Shown: positions 1 to 9,669, counted from the first letter of the stretch. The stretch: 64,000 nucleotides of DNA from Antennarius striatus (GCF_040054535.1 NC_090796.1:14101501-14165500); one strand, 5' to 3'. Made by a program: numbers and translations. The notes: generated by a model from the sequence alone, not told the origin.

Positions 1-162
1 TTAGACAGTTATACTGTGTCATGTATAAAAAAAAAATTATAAAACGTAGATCTGGATGACAGCAAAAGTTATGATTACTTATAAAAAACAGGCATGGTTA
101 TGAGTATTTTCATAATATTAAGGTTTGTACAGTGCACATGCTTTGCATTGTATGTTTTGTGG

Positions 163-168
163 AATAAA
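163..168 (+). terminator. AATAAA poly(A) signal, plus strand, likely end of a gene to the left
   Basis: A canonical AATAAA lies in AT-rich, UTR-like sequence that has no open frame. The nearest plus-strand gene inside the window starts at 4706, so if the signal is used it belongs to a transcript entering from the left edge. It is only 28 bp from the minus-strand signal at 196-201, which suggests two converging transcripts. A hexamer alone is weak evidence. Confidence 0.3.
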
Positions 169-195
169 TGGTCAACAGTGATGAGAAATTTGTCT

Positions 196-201
196 TTTAT
201 T
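196..201 (-). terminator. AATAAA poly(A) signal of the PRDM9-like gene
   Basis: The plus strand reads TTTATT, which is AATAAA on the minus strand. It lies about 220 bp past the stop codon of the PRDM9-like gene at 423-425 and is the first canonical hexamer met in that direction. This gives a 3' UTR of roughly 240 nt. The UTR holds an A/T homopolymer near 355-369 and no other feature. Confidence 0.5.
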
Positions 202-422
202 TTTTTTGTGATATGAGAAATGTTTGACCGCAGCGTTCGGTTTATCTTTTGTTTTGTTTTTTGTTGATTGCAGATGGAATGAATGAAATATTCGCTTTTG
301 CATCGTCCACATGATCAAACTTTGAAAGTTCTTCACATAAAAATACAATTTTGAAAAAAAAAAAAAAAAGCTATGAACAAGACCTTCAAACGTTACATTT
401 TAAGCTCTTTCTTTTTTTTAAA

Positions 423-3400
423 CTACAGGTGCATCTTCTGGTGGTGTCTCCTGAGGTGATAGTTCCGGGAGAAGCTCTTCCCGCACTGAGTGCATTTAAA
501 CATCCTCTGTCCCAGGTGGAGCATCTGGTGGGCTTTGAGGCTCTGCAGGCGGCTGAAGCTTTTGCAACACTCGGGGCAGTTGTAGGGCCTCACCCCCGTG
601 TGCTTCCTCTCGTGTCTCTTCAGGTCGCCCGACTGGCGGAAGCTCTCCCCGCAGTGGGTGCACAGGTACGGCTTCTCCCCGGTGTGAGTCCGCAGGTGGA
701 CGTTCAGCTGTCCCGTGTAGGAGAAGCTTTTGCTGCAGTGGGGGCAACTGTAGGGCTTCTCCCCCGTGTGGATGCGCTGATGCTGCTTGAGGCCGTAGTG
801 GTTGGTGAAGCCCTTCCCGCAGTCCGTGCACAAGTACAGAACCTTCACCTGCTGGAAACACGGGTGGGATTTGAAGGATTTGGCACTGGTGAAGGTCTTC
901 TCGCAGTGGGGGCAAACACATTCGTTCTCCTCTTTCTCCTCCTCCTTCAGCTGCTCCACGAAGCTGTCGGAATCGCAGTGGGACAGGTACTCGACGGGGT
1001 GGTGCCTCTTGACGTGCTTGATCAGGTAGTTCTTCATGGTGAATGAAAACTGACAGAAGGAGCAGGAGAAGAGCTCGGACGTGCACTGGTGCTTCCGACA
1101 CGTGGCGTTCTTCTGATGGCGTTTGAGTTTGGCCGACGTGCTGAAGGCTTTGGCGCAGCCGTCGCAGCCGTACGACTTTGCGCCGACGTGCGCCGTCTGC
1201 TCATGTCTCTTCAGGAAGCCCGACTTGTTGAAGGTCATCCCGCACTGACCGCACTTGTGTTGTTTCAGAGCGCACTTGTGCACTTTGAGCTCATCCGGGT
1301 TGGCGTATGTACGTTTGCAGCGATTGCAGCTAAACCACTTATATTTCGTTAACTTAACGGTTTTGCTAACAGGTGCTTGTGGCTCAGTGGAGCTCGTCTC
1401 AGTCTGGGCGGCGCTGGTTAACGGCTTCTTGCACACGGCTGCCCTTCGTTTGGGAGCTATGAGTTTAGTGATGGCGGATATTTTAGATCTCGCTCCAAGT
1501 CGCTGCGGCCTGGGTGACGGTTGATTTTGAAGAGTTTTGGCCACCGAGGGGTGTGGAATAAAGTCTGGATCCTGGATCTGATCGTCCCCGGCGGGCGCTG
1601 GAGCATCATCTTGATTCTCCACCACTGATTCCTCTGAGTGATGCTCACCTACGTGCTGCTGAAGGTGGTCCACGGATGAAAAAGCGAGTGAACAGTCAGC
1701 ACAGCTGAACGGCCTGACGGTCGATTCATCAGGAGTCGGATTCTTTCTCGTTTCTGCTCTGCTTCCCTTCTGGTGACACGGCAGATGTCTGGACAGATCG
1801 CAGTACTGCCTGAAGGTCCTCTGGCACACGCTGCAGACGTACGGACGCAAAATTTCCCGGACAGTCACCTCATGCTGTTTGAGGGACTCATTCGTGACGC
1901 TCTTACTCGATTCTGAGCGACTGTCTTGGGATGCTACGCACTCTGTTCCGCTCACATCCACAGCTTCGTCTGGCATCTCGCTTCCATTCGTATCCTTCAT
2001 CTCCTCTGTTACAGCGCCGGGTTCTGAACTCAGGGTCAAACTCTCCTCCTCATCAAGGATTGAAGTCTCTATAGTAACAATTTCTGTGTCTTTTATCACA
2101 GCCTGCTTTCTGTGAACTCGCTGGTGTCTGATTAATCCCGATGCCTGGCTGAAGCTCCGCCTGCATTGAGGACAGCAGTAGGGCCGCTTGTTGGCGTGGA
2201 CGCAGAGCTTGTGCCTCTTAAGGTGAGGTATTTGCTTGAAAACCTTCCCGCAATCACCGCATGTGTTGGACTCGACCAGATCGATGGATAAAACCACCAC
2301 AGATTCTGCAGAGTCAACCGATTCAGGGACACAAGCTGGTTCTACCGATTCAGCGGTTAGCACTGTGCTGTTGGCATCAGGCTGTACGTGGAAACAGTCT
2401 CTATGTCGCTGGAGGAAGGACTCCGTCGTGAAGGACAGGGGACAGTGGGAGCATGTGAAGACCGGAGATGTCGCCGTTGTGTTAGTCTCTGTGATTTAGA
2501 AGAGAAAAATGTAAAAGAAGAGGAAAAAGCCAGAAAAGATCATTTCTTTCTTCAGTTACGTGATAGATACCTGCAGCTTTCAGTTTCATCAGCCACACCT
2601 GGGCCCAAGTTTCACTGAAGTGAGAGAGAAGTTTGTTGCTGGGCCATACCATGAGCTCATCTCCAGGCTGTATGGAGCGACAGCAGTGAAACAGGATGCT
2701 GTCTTTGTACTGGACTGCCAGCAAATTTGTCTCCTCTTTGTTACGAGCACAGTTGATGTATCTATGTGAGAAAACACAGTAATAAGCAATCGAAACGGTG
2801 CAGGTTCCAAGGTTTAACAACAGCAAAGCATGGAAGGATACCTCATCCAGTTTGAGTGTGTTTCTCTGGCAGCATCAATGTACTCATACTCATCTTTTCC
2901 TTTGCAAATCTGGAAAACAAATTAAAATACATTCAAGATTAAATATTCAAAACGAAACATCCTAAGAAATATTTGCAGAAGTAAAGAAATCGGATTCAAT
3001 TTAAAATATCAAAACGTCAAGCTAACCTCCCAGGAGAAGTTACTGGTTATGGAGTTTTCCATTGATGTCACTTCTCCTTCATACGGTCCAAAATGCATTC
3101 CCAGAGGCACAATAGATCCATGATTTATGACACCAACACCTGCGCTGGGAATACTTGATCTGCCTATCACCAGCCCGTACGGGAGGGTGAGGAGCGCCCT
3201 TTGGGGATCGCCCATGATTGTAGGAAAGTCGAGAATAAAAGATGGGCCGTTACTGTTATCCAGATCACTCTGGTCCTGGAATAGTGTCAGACACTCGTCA
3301 CAATCTGAGGAATTTAAAAAGGGCACAAAATGGTTATTGGAATAAAACTTTCTGGAATTAACCTGTGGGGTTTGGTTTTCTCATATTAAAGTGAAAAATG

Positions 3401-3706
3401 ATGTGGTCAGCTGGATTTCTTGTTTACCAAAGCCATCATTTGAGTCTGTGTTGTCCACAGTGTCCAGTAACCTCTGGATTGGCGTTTCCACGGGTTCTAA
3501 GTGAAAGAACATTTTTTTAGAAGCTCATAGATTGCCTCGATTTAAGTGTCAAACCCTAGCACAAAGTAATAAAGACACAAACCCGCAGTGTTTTCTGGAG
3601 TAAGACACTCCTCTGTGATAACAACCTCCTCGGTTGTCTCAACCCACTCCAACCCGTCGCTCCTGCCCGACATGAATGCAGGCTCCGCCGCTGGAAACGT
3701 CACCAT
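423..3706 (-). CDS. PRDM9-like (beta class) PR/SET-domain zinc-finger protein, 6 exons, 931 aa
   Basis: Exons run 3706-3583, 3496-3428, 3304-3027, 2909-2842, 2761-2571 and 2488-423. All introns are GT-AG, all phases agree, and 2,796 nt give 931 residues plus TAG. Residues 66-69 (CDEC) are half of the PRDM9 zinc knuckle. Residues about 100-235 are the PR/SET domain, with FGPYEG (136-141), NWMR (177-180), YINCAR (181-186) and GDELMVW (213-219). A lone C2H2 finger at about 256-277 matches the post-SET finger of PRDM9. About 14 more C2H2 or C2HC fingers follow, the last five in tandem (797-931). The family trimethylates histone H3 K4 and K36 and binds DNA in the nucleus. Aligned to mammalian PRDM9, Tyr276 is kept (Y139) but Tyr341 is F204 and Tyr357 is P220. 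The N-terminus has no KRAB or SSXRD, as in fish PRDM9-beta. A second in-frame ATG at 3673 would shorten the protein by 11 residues. PRDM11 is less likely because it lacks a long finger array. Confidence 0.9.
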
Positions 3707-4111
3707 CAAGCTGCTCACAATACAGTGTTGATTACATAACAGCTAACGGTAGCACGTCAAGCTATTCGCTAATGCAGTCCAGCTACAGATTCCACAAGCT
3801 AACAGATTCCGTGACGATGAATGTGACAAAGAACTCATATAAGGTTAAAATAATGTTCCAGTTTGCTCTCCTGACTAATCAGACATTAGCAGACATTCTT
3901 AGTGTCGCTAACTCTGGACACCCCCAGAGGCTCAGGCAAGATAAAGGCTAGCTTTAGAGTACAGAAAAATATTTTTGACGTACTTTTATAAACGTCTAGT
4001 AATGCATTCGTAAGTTTTTTACTCACTCAAATCACAATTGCAACGATCCTCTTTTTGTTTTAAAGTAGTTTGCTGCCATTCCAGACAGGCTTGTGTTTCT
4101 TAAACAATAAA

Positions 4112-4150
4112 CCGGAAACTATTGGTGACCGCTGACGCTGTCCCCGGAAG
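4112..4150. promoter_or_regulatory. ETS-like sites and inverted CCAAT box upstream of the PRDM9-like gene
   Basis: Two CCGGAA cores (4112-4117 and 4144-4149, the second extending to CCGGAAG) flank ATTGG (4121-4125, CCAAT on the minus strand). They lie 400-440 bp upstream of the PRDM9-like start codon. ETS plus CCAAT is a common make-up for TATA-less vertebrate promoters. No transcription start can be placed from sequence, so a non-coding first exon is possible. Motif matches only. Confidence 0.3.
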
Positions 4151-4377
4151 AGAATGACTCCGACTTTCTGCATTAAAAGTCGAGATTTATTTGTTTCAAA
4201 TTAAATGTGGTACAGTAGTTTACATATTGCGATTTCTATGCAACTGCAGTCGTTTACAGTTTTTATCACATTAAATTACCAAAAATCATCTTCACCAAAA
4301 CAAATCATACTTATTACCCACAATACAGTGCAGACGGATTTGGATCAAATAACGAAATGATCTCCCACTACTACGAG

Positions 4378-4448
4378 GCGCCGCTGGTGTAGTGGTATCA
4401 TGCAAGATTCCCATTCTTGCGACCCGGGTTCGATTCCCGGGCGGCGCA
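4378..4448 (+). tRNA. tRNA-Gly (anticodon CCC)
   Basis: A 71-nt sequence with a complete cloverleaf. The acceptor stem GCGCCGC pairs with GCGGCGC (4441-4447), followed by discriminator A. The A-box begins TGGTGTAGTGG in the D arm. The anticodon stem CAAGA/TCTTG encloses TTCCCAT with anticodon CCC at 4410-4412. The T arm carries the B-box GGTTCGATTCC, and no CCA is encoded. It looks the same as the standard vertebrate nuclear tRNA-Gly-CCC. T6 at 4454-4459 serves as the Pol III terminator. It decodes GGG codons. It sits between two divergent protein genes and is transcribed in the FBXW10 direction. Confidence 0.97.
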
Positions 4449-4453
4449 CCTCC

Positions 4454-4459
4454 TTTTTT
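4454..4459 (+). terminator. Pol III terminator of tRNA-Gly
   Basis: Six consecutive T residues begin 6 nt after the tRNA discriminator base, the usual RNA polymerase III stop. Confidence 0.85.
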
Positions 4460-4527
4460 GCAAATTTATTTTCTTTATTGATCACAAACTGGGGAATTTA
4501 CATCATCACCGATCATCGATCCGAGAC

Positions 4528-4558
4528 TATTTAAATACTAGCAAGCTAACTTGCTAGT
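4528..4558 (+). promoter_or_regulatory. TATA-like element and 9-bp inverted repeat upstream of FBXW10
   Basis: TATTTAAATA (4528-4537) is a TATA-like stretch about 170 bp before the FBXW10 ATG. It overlaps by one base a perfect 9-bp inverted repeat, ACTAGCAAG (4537-4545) and CTTGCTAGT (4550-4558), around a 4-nt centre. The location suits a core promoter or paired binding site. Function is inferred from position only. Confidence 0.3.
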
Positions 4559-4609
4559 TAAACTCGCCGCATGAATTCGCGCCCATCCGCTCCGCCGGCG
4601 CGTGGATTC

Positions 4610-4622
4610 GTTGCCCGGTAAC
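4610..4622. promoter_or_regulatory. RFX X-box palindrome (GTTGCCCGGTAAC)
   Basis: The 13-mer fits the X-box consensus GTNRCC-N(1-3)-RGYAAC exactly, with a one-base spacer. It lies 84 bp upstream of the FBXW10 start codon in a GC-rich patch (4565-4620). RFX factors bind such sites as dimers; RFX2 drives spermatid and ciliary genes in vertebrates. Mammalian FBXW10 is expressed mainly in testis, which makes the site plausible. Binding is inferred, not shown. Confidence 0.5.
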
Positions 4623-4705
4623 CCACAAAGCCCTTTGATGTTTGTTGATACTGATCACGGAAACAAAGCAGACAAAAAGAGGCAAACAGCTTGAAGTTCT
4701 TCAAG

Positions 4706-7700
4706 ATGATCGGAAGTGTGTCGGCCCGTGAGATGAACTCCTGTGTCAATGCGTGCGGGATTTGTCAAGTTTGTGTCTTCTCCCGCAAATCACCGGGTTC
4801 CACTCATCGGGTGTGGAAAGTGTCGGATGGATTCAAGAGGAGATTCCTCCTGGGGCTGATTTTACGTTGCAGGGATATCGGAGTGCTCCAAAGCGTCCAA
4901 ACTACGCTGCGCTTAACGTCATGGTCCCTATTTGCTTACGCCAGGTCGAAGAGACCAATCCGCCCTCAAGATTACCCCACCCGCAACTCAGAACCGAACG
5001 GGAATCCGCCCAGCGTGGACACGAATGAGATGTGGGACTGGTTTGACAGCAGTCCCAACTGGATTAAAACACACTACATCTGCAATCTGCTCTCACGCTG
5101 TGATTTAGAACTGTTATGCATGGTCGCTAATCTGACCAACGTGCTTCTGGTCAGTCAAAAACAAGCTTTGCTGCAAAGCAAAGGTAAAAAAATATCAAAG
5201 TACAGTACAGGTGTTTGACTTGATGTGCAATACCCATTGACACCACTAGGGGTCAGTAAAAGCCACATAGTTGAACACATGGTTTATCATGTGTGGAAAT
5301 AGAAAGAAGATGAATGAATGACTAAATGAACGTAACAAAGATAATTAATTTCCATCCACTTTTTTTTTTATTGTATATGTTGGTTATTAGGAGTTGAATT
5401 TATTGTAAATGAATCCTATTCACTTTCAGTTACCAGCGCCATTGAACAGGAACATGATAGTGATGAAGACTCAGAGGACCCTGCTCTCATGGTGGTGCCA
5501 GGGTCCTCAAAGTCTGTATCTGGGGTCAGCCGATATCGTGACTTCATATCCTGTCTGCCTGTTAGTCTGTCAAAGACCATTATAGGTAGGCTGAAAATAT
5601 ACCTGCAATAGAGTAATATTATATTATCACTAACCAACTAACCTTAACTGAGTAAAATGAAGTTAGAATAAGGTAAATTCCACTGTTGTCGATAATGTGT
5701 CTCTTGTCAGGTCTGTTAAATGAGCCCGCGCTGAAATCCTGCCTGAAGGTTTGTCAGTATTGGCAGCGCCTCACACAGGAAACCATGGAGGAAACCAAGT
5801 TCCGGAAAACAGTTCAACAGCAAATGAAGTCAATGGTGACGGTGAGGACATGTGTTTACGGGATTTATTCATAGAAAAGTTTAAACATGAAGGATTTGTG
5901 CAGTGATTAAAGTTGTCACTTTTGGCTTATGAGAATAACGGCTATCTTGCAGAGATCCAGAAGGGTTAAAATAGTGCATCCCACTCAAGCCCGAATTGTT
6001 GAAGTCCCTGTACCAGTCGAGGATGATGAGGAAGAAGACATCCAATCTGGTGTCCAAAAGGTCAATAAACCAAAATCCTCTGCCAGCATCACTGCTGTAC
6101 CAGTGGATTTAGAATATATGGATTCATTCATTGGTTCCACAGGATACGCAGCTTGAAGATGGTCACGCCGAAGCCAAAACCAAGATGGTGCAAATGGAAG
6201 AGCGAAATGTTTATTGCGGCGCTTATTTCACAAGGGTGCTGCTGAACAAGTTGGTGTTTTAAGCTTCCTTTAAATATTGCGTACAATGAATCGATCACAT
6301 TATATTGCGCGACTGATGTGAGCAAGGTTGTGTTTTACAGCACTGACCCTCATCGGGAGTTGGACTACAGAGGCGGCTCTTTGATGGCCGTTGGCTCCAA
6401 GGACTGCAAGGTGCAACTGTTTTATGTGGGGTCACACACAAAAATGTTTGCGGTGATGAAGGGCCACACCGGCAGCATCCGGGCGGTGCTGCTCTGTCAG
6501 GACAGAGGCCTGGTGATAACGGCCAGCTGTGACACAAGCCTCAGGTGAGGAGGGCGAGGCGTGACTTTAGGTTGTTCTGTATGTGGACGATGTGCTGCTA
6601 CTTTATTTATTATACACTTTTGTAGATGTTGGGATTTGAAGACGGATGAATGCTTGATGGCGTTCTACGGTCATAACGCCACTGTCAGCTGCCTGGACAT
6701 CCATGCTGATAGACTGGTCTCTGGAGGAAAAGATTGTCTCGTAAAAGGTCAGGTATCTTTCATGAAGTTTAGAATGATTTCCATCATGAACTTGTTTCAT
6801 TCTTGATTTCTAAATATAATAAAGGTATTTTTGGCCGTACTTCTTCAATAAAACATCTCCAGTTCAGTCAGGTTTGATGGTTTCATTAAATCACACCACA
6901 GATTTCCAATAAAATTCAGGTCTGGGGACTGAGATAGCCATTCCAGAACCTTGTGCTCTGAATGAATGCCTTAGTAGAATTTGAGTAGTGTATGGAGTCG
7001 TTGTCTTGTTGATGTATCCAGCCCCAACGCAACCGCAACTTTGTCACCGATTGTTGAACATTGTTTGCAAGAATCTTCCGATACCGACTGGAATCCATGC
7101 GACTTTAAACTTTAACAAGATTTCCAGTACCTGCACTGGACACACCTCCACAGCATGATGGGACCACCATCAGATTTTACTGTGTGTAGCACATGTTTGT
7201 TTTAGAATGCTGTTTTCTTTATCCACCTTGCATATCACCCCCTTTTCATGTCCAAATAACTCAACTTTAGTTTCATCAGTCCACAACACATCATTCCATT
7301 TGTCCACAGTGGAAACTGACAGCTGAAATCTCTGAGCTATCTTTTCATGCCCTTTCCCTGGACTATGATATTCAACAATCTTTTTGCTTTCAGGCCATTT
7401 GGCAGTTGTTTTGAGGCTCCCTCGTTGCCAGAGAAGCAGTAAAGAAGAGAAATGTTACTGGCCGCCTTAAATAGTCTTCCTCATGATTGGCTTCACCTGT
7501 GTATGTCGCTCAACGATCAATGAGCTGACCAAACAAATTCTGTGTTCCAATAAATATTCAAATCAATAAAACAACAAGAGTGGCCAAATCATGCACCTAC
7601 TTTTGTTTAAATAATTATTGCACACTTTCTGTAAATACTATAAACTTCTTTCCACTTCTCAAATGTCACTCTGTTTGTCTGCTATATGAAATATTTAACT

Positions 7701-7749
7701 GAAATTGCTGATATGGAATATTATCAAGGGTGCCCAAATGTTTTCATAG

Positions 7750-7823
<74 letters not shown>

Positions 7824-9514
7824 AATCTATAGGTTTTGATTGAGTTAGTGATTTATATTCCTAATACTTGTATGTATTTTGACAGTGTGGTGTCTAAAGA
7901 CGGGGAAGAATTTTGATGAATACCAATTCAAACACCCCAACCCCATCCAGTGTGTGAAGATCAGCGAAATGATGGTGTATAGCAGCTGCAGTAAGGGATC
8001 GGTCAAAATCTGGGACATGGAGAGTTCGTCGCTGATCAGGGTGAGAGCATCCATGCATGTGCTCTTCATCTAGTTTACATTTAATTCACGTTTAACCTTC
8101 ATCCATCTTCCTCCCTGAAGGTGATAGATGCCCATAAGAGCTCAGTGAAGTGCCTGTTCGTTGACCAGTGGCACTTGTTGTCCGGCGACTGTAGCGGTCA
8201 GGTCATGGCCTGGAGCAGCACGTGTGATTCCAAACAGTGTCTGATGACCTTCAGCCACCCAAAGTGAGTAAGATACCTTTGATCGTTAGGTGTTACTTTA
8301 CCTTTTCCCGCTGTTTTATTGACTTTTCTTGCAGAGAGGTCAAATATCTGACCCTCATCTACCTCCGTCTCATTACTGGCTGTGCGGATGGGAAAATTCG
8401 CATTTTTAATTTCATCTCTGGAGGTTTATTGAGAGAAATTACAGCCGAGGTTGAAACAGGACAAATACGTTCCGTCCACGTCCACGAAGACTGGTGAGTC
8501 AGATTCACTCTCACGAATGGCTCGGTTTTTATTTTAGCGCGTTTCTTCTTCCATGTTTTAATTCCAATCCTTGTAGTATTTTAGTGAACTCAAAATCCAG
8601 CGTGAAGCACTACCAGTTTGCCAAGGTATTCTGGGATTACGCAGACTCAACAAAGGGAGGCCATGCTGCCGTTTCGGACAAATCTGATGCTTCACTCAGA
8701 CAGCTTCACCTCGCTTCTGTCGGGGCCGGTACCGAAGCACAGGTGGATTCGCCCTGCCAAAAGATCCACGACTCTAGCTTCAAGAAACCGGAGATAACTG
8801 AACTGCTTCCCCGCTCTCACTTCCAGGCAGAAGGTAAGCACTTCTCAGCATCAGAAATAGTGCCAACAGGCTTCCAGATGAGTTGTTCCTAAATGGAACT
8901 TTCTCCTTGCAGCCAGAGACGTCTGTGCAAAACAGTCGGTTATTCAGAGCGAGAAGGCGACAAACAAACTGATGAAGAGTAGGGGTCTTCCACGTCCTTT
9001 CAGGCAGGACGCCGTCTTCCTCAAGCTCAATGCCGTCCAAAGGGAGCAACGAACGGATGAAGCGAGCGTCAACACAGAGAGCAACAGCAGGCCGCGAGTC
9101 TCGTGGGGTCCTCCTGGAACCCAGAGTTCTCTGCTACCTGACCCGCAAGACCCGAAACAGAACCAGAATCAAACACAGTCACACATACACGAGGGCGGGT
9201 CTAGGGAGAGCAAGACCTGTGTTTCAGCTTTAGGAAGAACTGTCAGTCAAAACATGACAATATCAGGGTCTCACAGCGCCGACCCACACGGGGCGATCAG
9301 TCAGGCTCCTGATTCCAGACTTGCGACAACTCCAGAATACTCTTTGAGAAGTAGTTTGGGCCCGCCGAGGACCAGACCCGTGGATCCATTCAAAGAGCAG
9401 GCCGGACTCAGGTTGCTCACAGCAACCCAGGCAGAAGATCGGGAAACCCGGGAAAAAAAACTGTTCAAATGTCAGGAGAAAAGGGCAAAAAAAACCAAAC
9501 ACTTGCATAAATAG
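4706..9514 (+). CDS. fbxw10: FBXW10: F-box and WD40-repeat protein, 11 exons, frameshift in exon 4
   Basis: Exons are 4706-5183, 5430-5585, 5711-5841, 5953-6249, 6341-6544, 6626-6747, 7886-8040, 8121-8263, 8335-8493, 8577-8833 and 8913-9514, all GT-AG with matching phases except inside exon 4. The product would be about 900 residues; human FBXW10 is roughly 1,050. Exon 1 holds the conserved Cys-rich N-terminus (ACGICQVCVF). Exons 2-3 encode the F-box (YRDFISCLPVSLSKTI, then LKVCQYWQRL). Exons 5-10 encode WD40 blades, with KGHTGSIRAV, CWDLKTDECL, RLVSGGKDCLVKVW, SKGSVKIWD, WHLLSGDCSG and TGCADGKIRIFNF. Exon 11 is a polar tail, 200 codons including the stop. In this family the F-box contacts SKP1 in an SCF ubiquitin ligase and the propeller selects substrates. 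The start is the first in-frame ATG in the exon. In exon 4 the upstream frame stops at TGA 6154-6156 while the homologous sequence (MEERNVYCGAYFTRVLLN) continues one frame over, so this copy may be broken, a null allele, or misassembled. Confidence 0.88.
6113..6156 (+). other. fbxw10: Frameshift interval in FBXW10 exon 4
   Basis: From the exon start (5953) the frame that matches exon 3 is open to TGA at 6154-6156. The frame that matches exon 5 and human FBXW10 downstream is closed by TAG at 6110-6112 and opens from 6113. The shift therefore lies in this 44-bp interval and equals one extra base modulo 3. The interval contains ATTCATTCATT (6122-6132); one extra 4-bp unit there would account exactly for the shift. 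No intron of usable size fits between the two frames. Confidence 0.7.
6826..7752 (-). mobile_element. Decayed Tc1/mariner transposon in FBXW10 intron 6
   Basis: Read on the minus strand, fragments of a Tc1-type DDE transposase appear in order: LWTDETKVELFGHEK near 7255-7295, MVVPSCCGGVSSAGTG near 7125-7175, MDSSRYRKILANNVQQSV (7098 leftward), a QQDND motif near 7000 and SPDLNFIGNLWCDL near 6890-6930. Stops and frame changes interrupt it, and the segment between the N-terminal DNA-binding part and WTDET is shortened, so it cannot make transposase. The right end reads CTATGAAAACATTTGGGCA-type sequence (7730-7752), like the tips of fish Tc1 elements, and abuts a (TA)n tract. No matching left terminal repeat is visible near 6826, so that end is probably truncated. 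Confidence 0.8.
7753..7820. repeat. (TA)n microsatellite, about 34 units
   Basis: An uninterrupted TA dinucleotide tract directly abuts the Tc1/mariner end. Tc1 elements insert at TA, so the tract either hosted the insertion or expanded from its target duplication. It lies 65 bp before the exon 7 acceptor of FBXW10. Confidence 0.95.
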
Positions 9515-9658
9515 GAGCTAACTGAGTATGTTTTGGGTGTCATTCACAGCCAATAAGTGGCTGTTTTGTTGCTCATGAGCACATTCAATAAGTGAAGTTT
9601 CAGTAAAACTCCACAAGGGGTCAGTATTGTATCATGTCCAGAGGCTTCTTAGAGTTTC

Positions 9659-9664
9659 AATAAA
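9659..9664 (+). terminator. fbxw10: AATAAA poly(A) signal of FBXW10
   Basis: A canonical hexamer 145 bp after the FBXW10 stop codon, the first one downstream. It is followed by a T-rich stretch (9699-9713), as expected for a cleavage site. This marks the right limit of genes I can support. Confidence 0.75.
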
Positions 9665-9669
9665 GTAGT

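Noticed and set aside
351..1046. 231-codon plus-strand frame opposite the zinc-finger exon
   Set aside because: Antisense shadow of the PRDM9-like finger exon; its repeats mirror the finger periodicity.
6055..6152. Small intron in FBXW10 exon 4 to explain the frame change
   Set aside because: Possible GT...AG pairs would be under 100 bp and would delete in-frame coding sequence or fail to join the frames; a slippage frameshift is simpler, though RNA data could overturn this.
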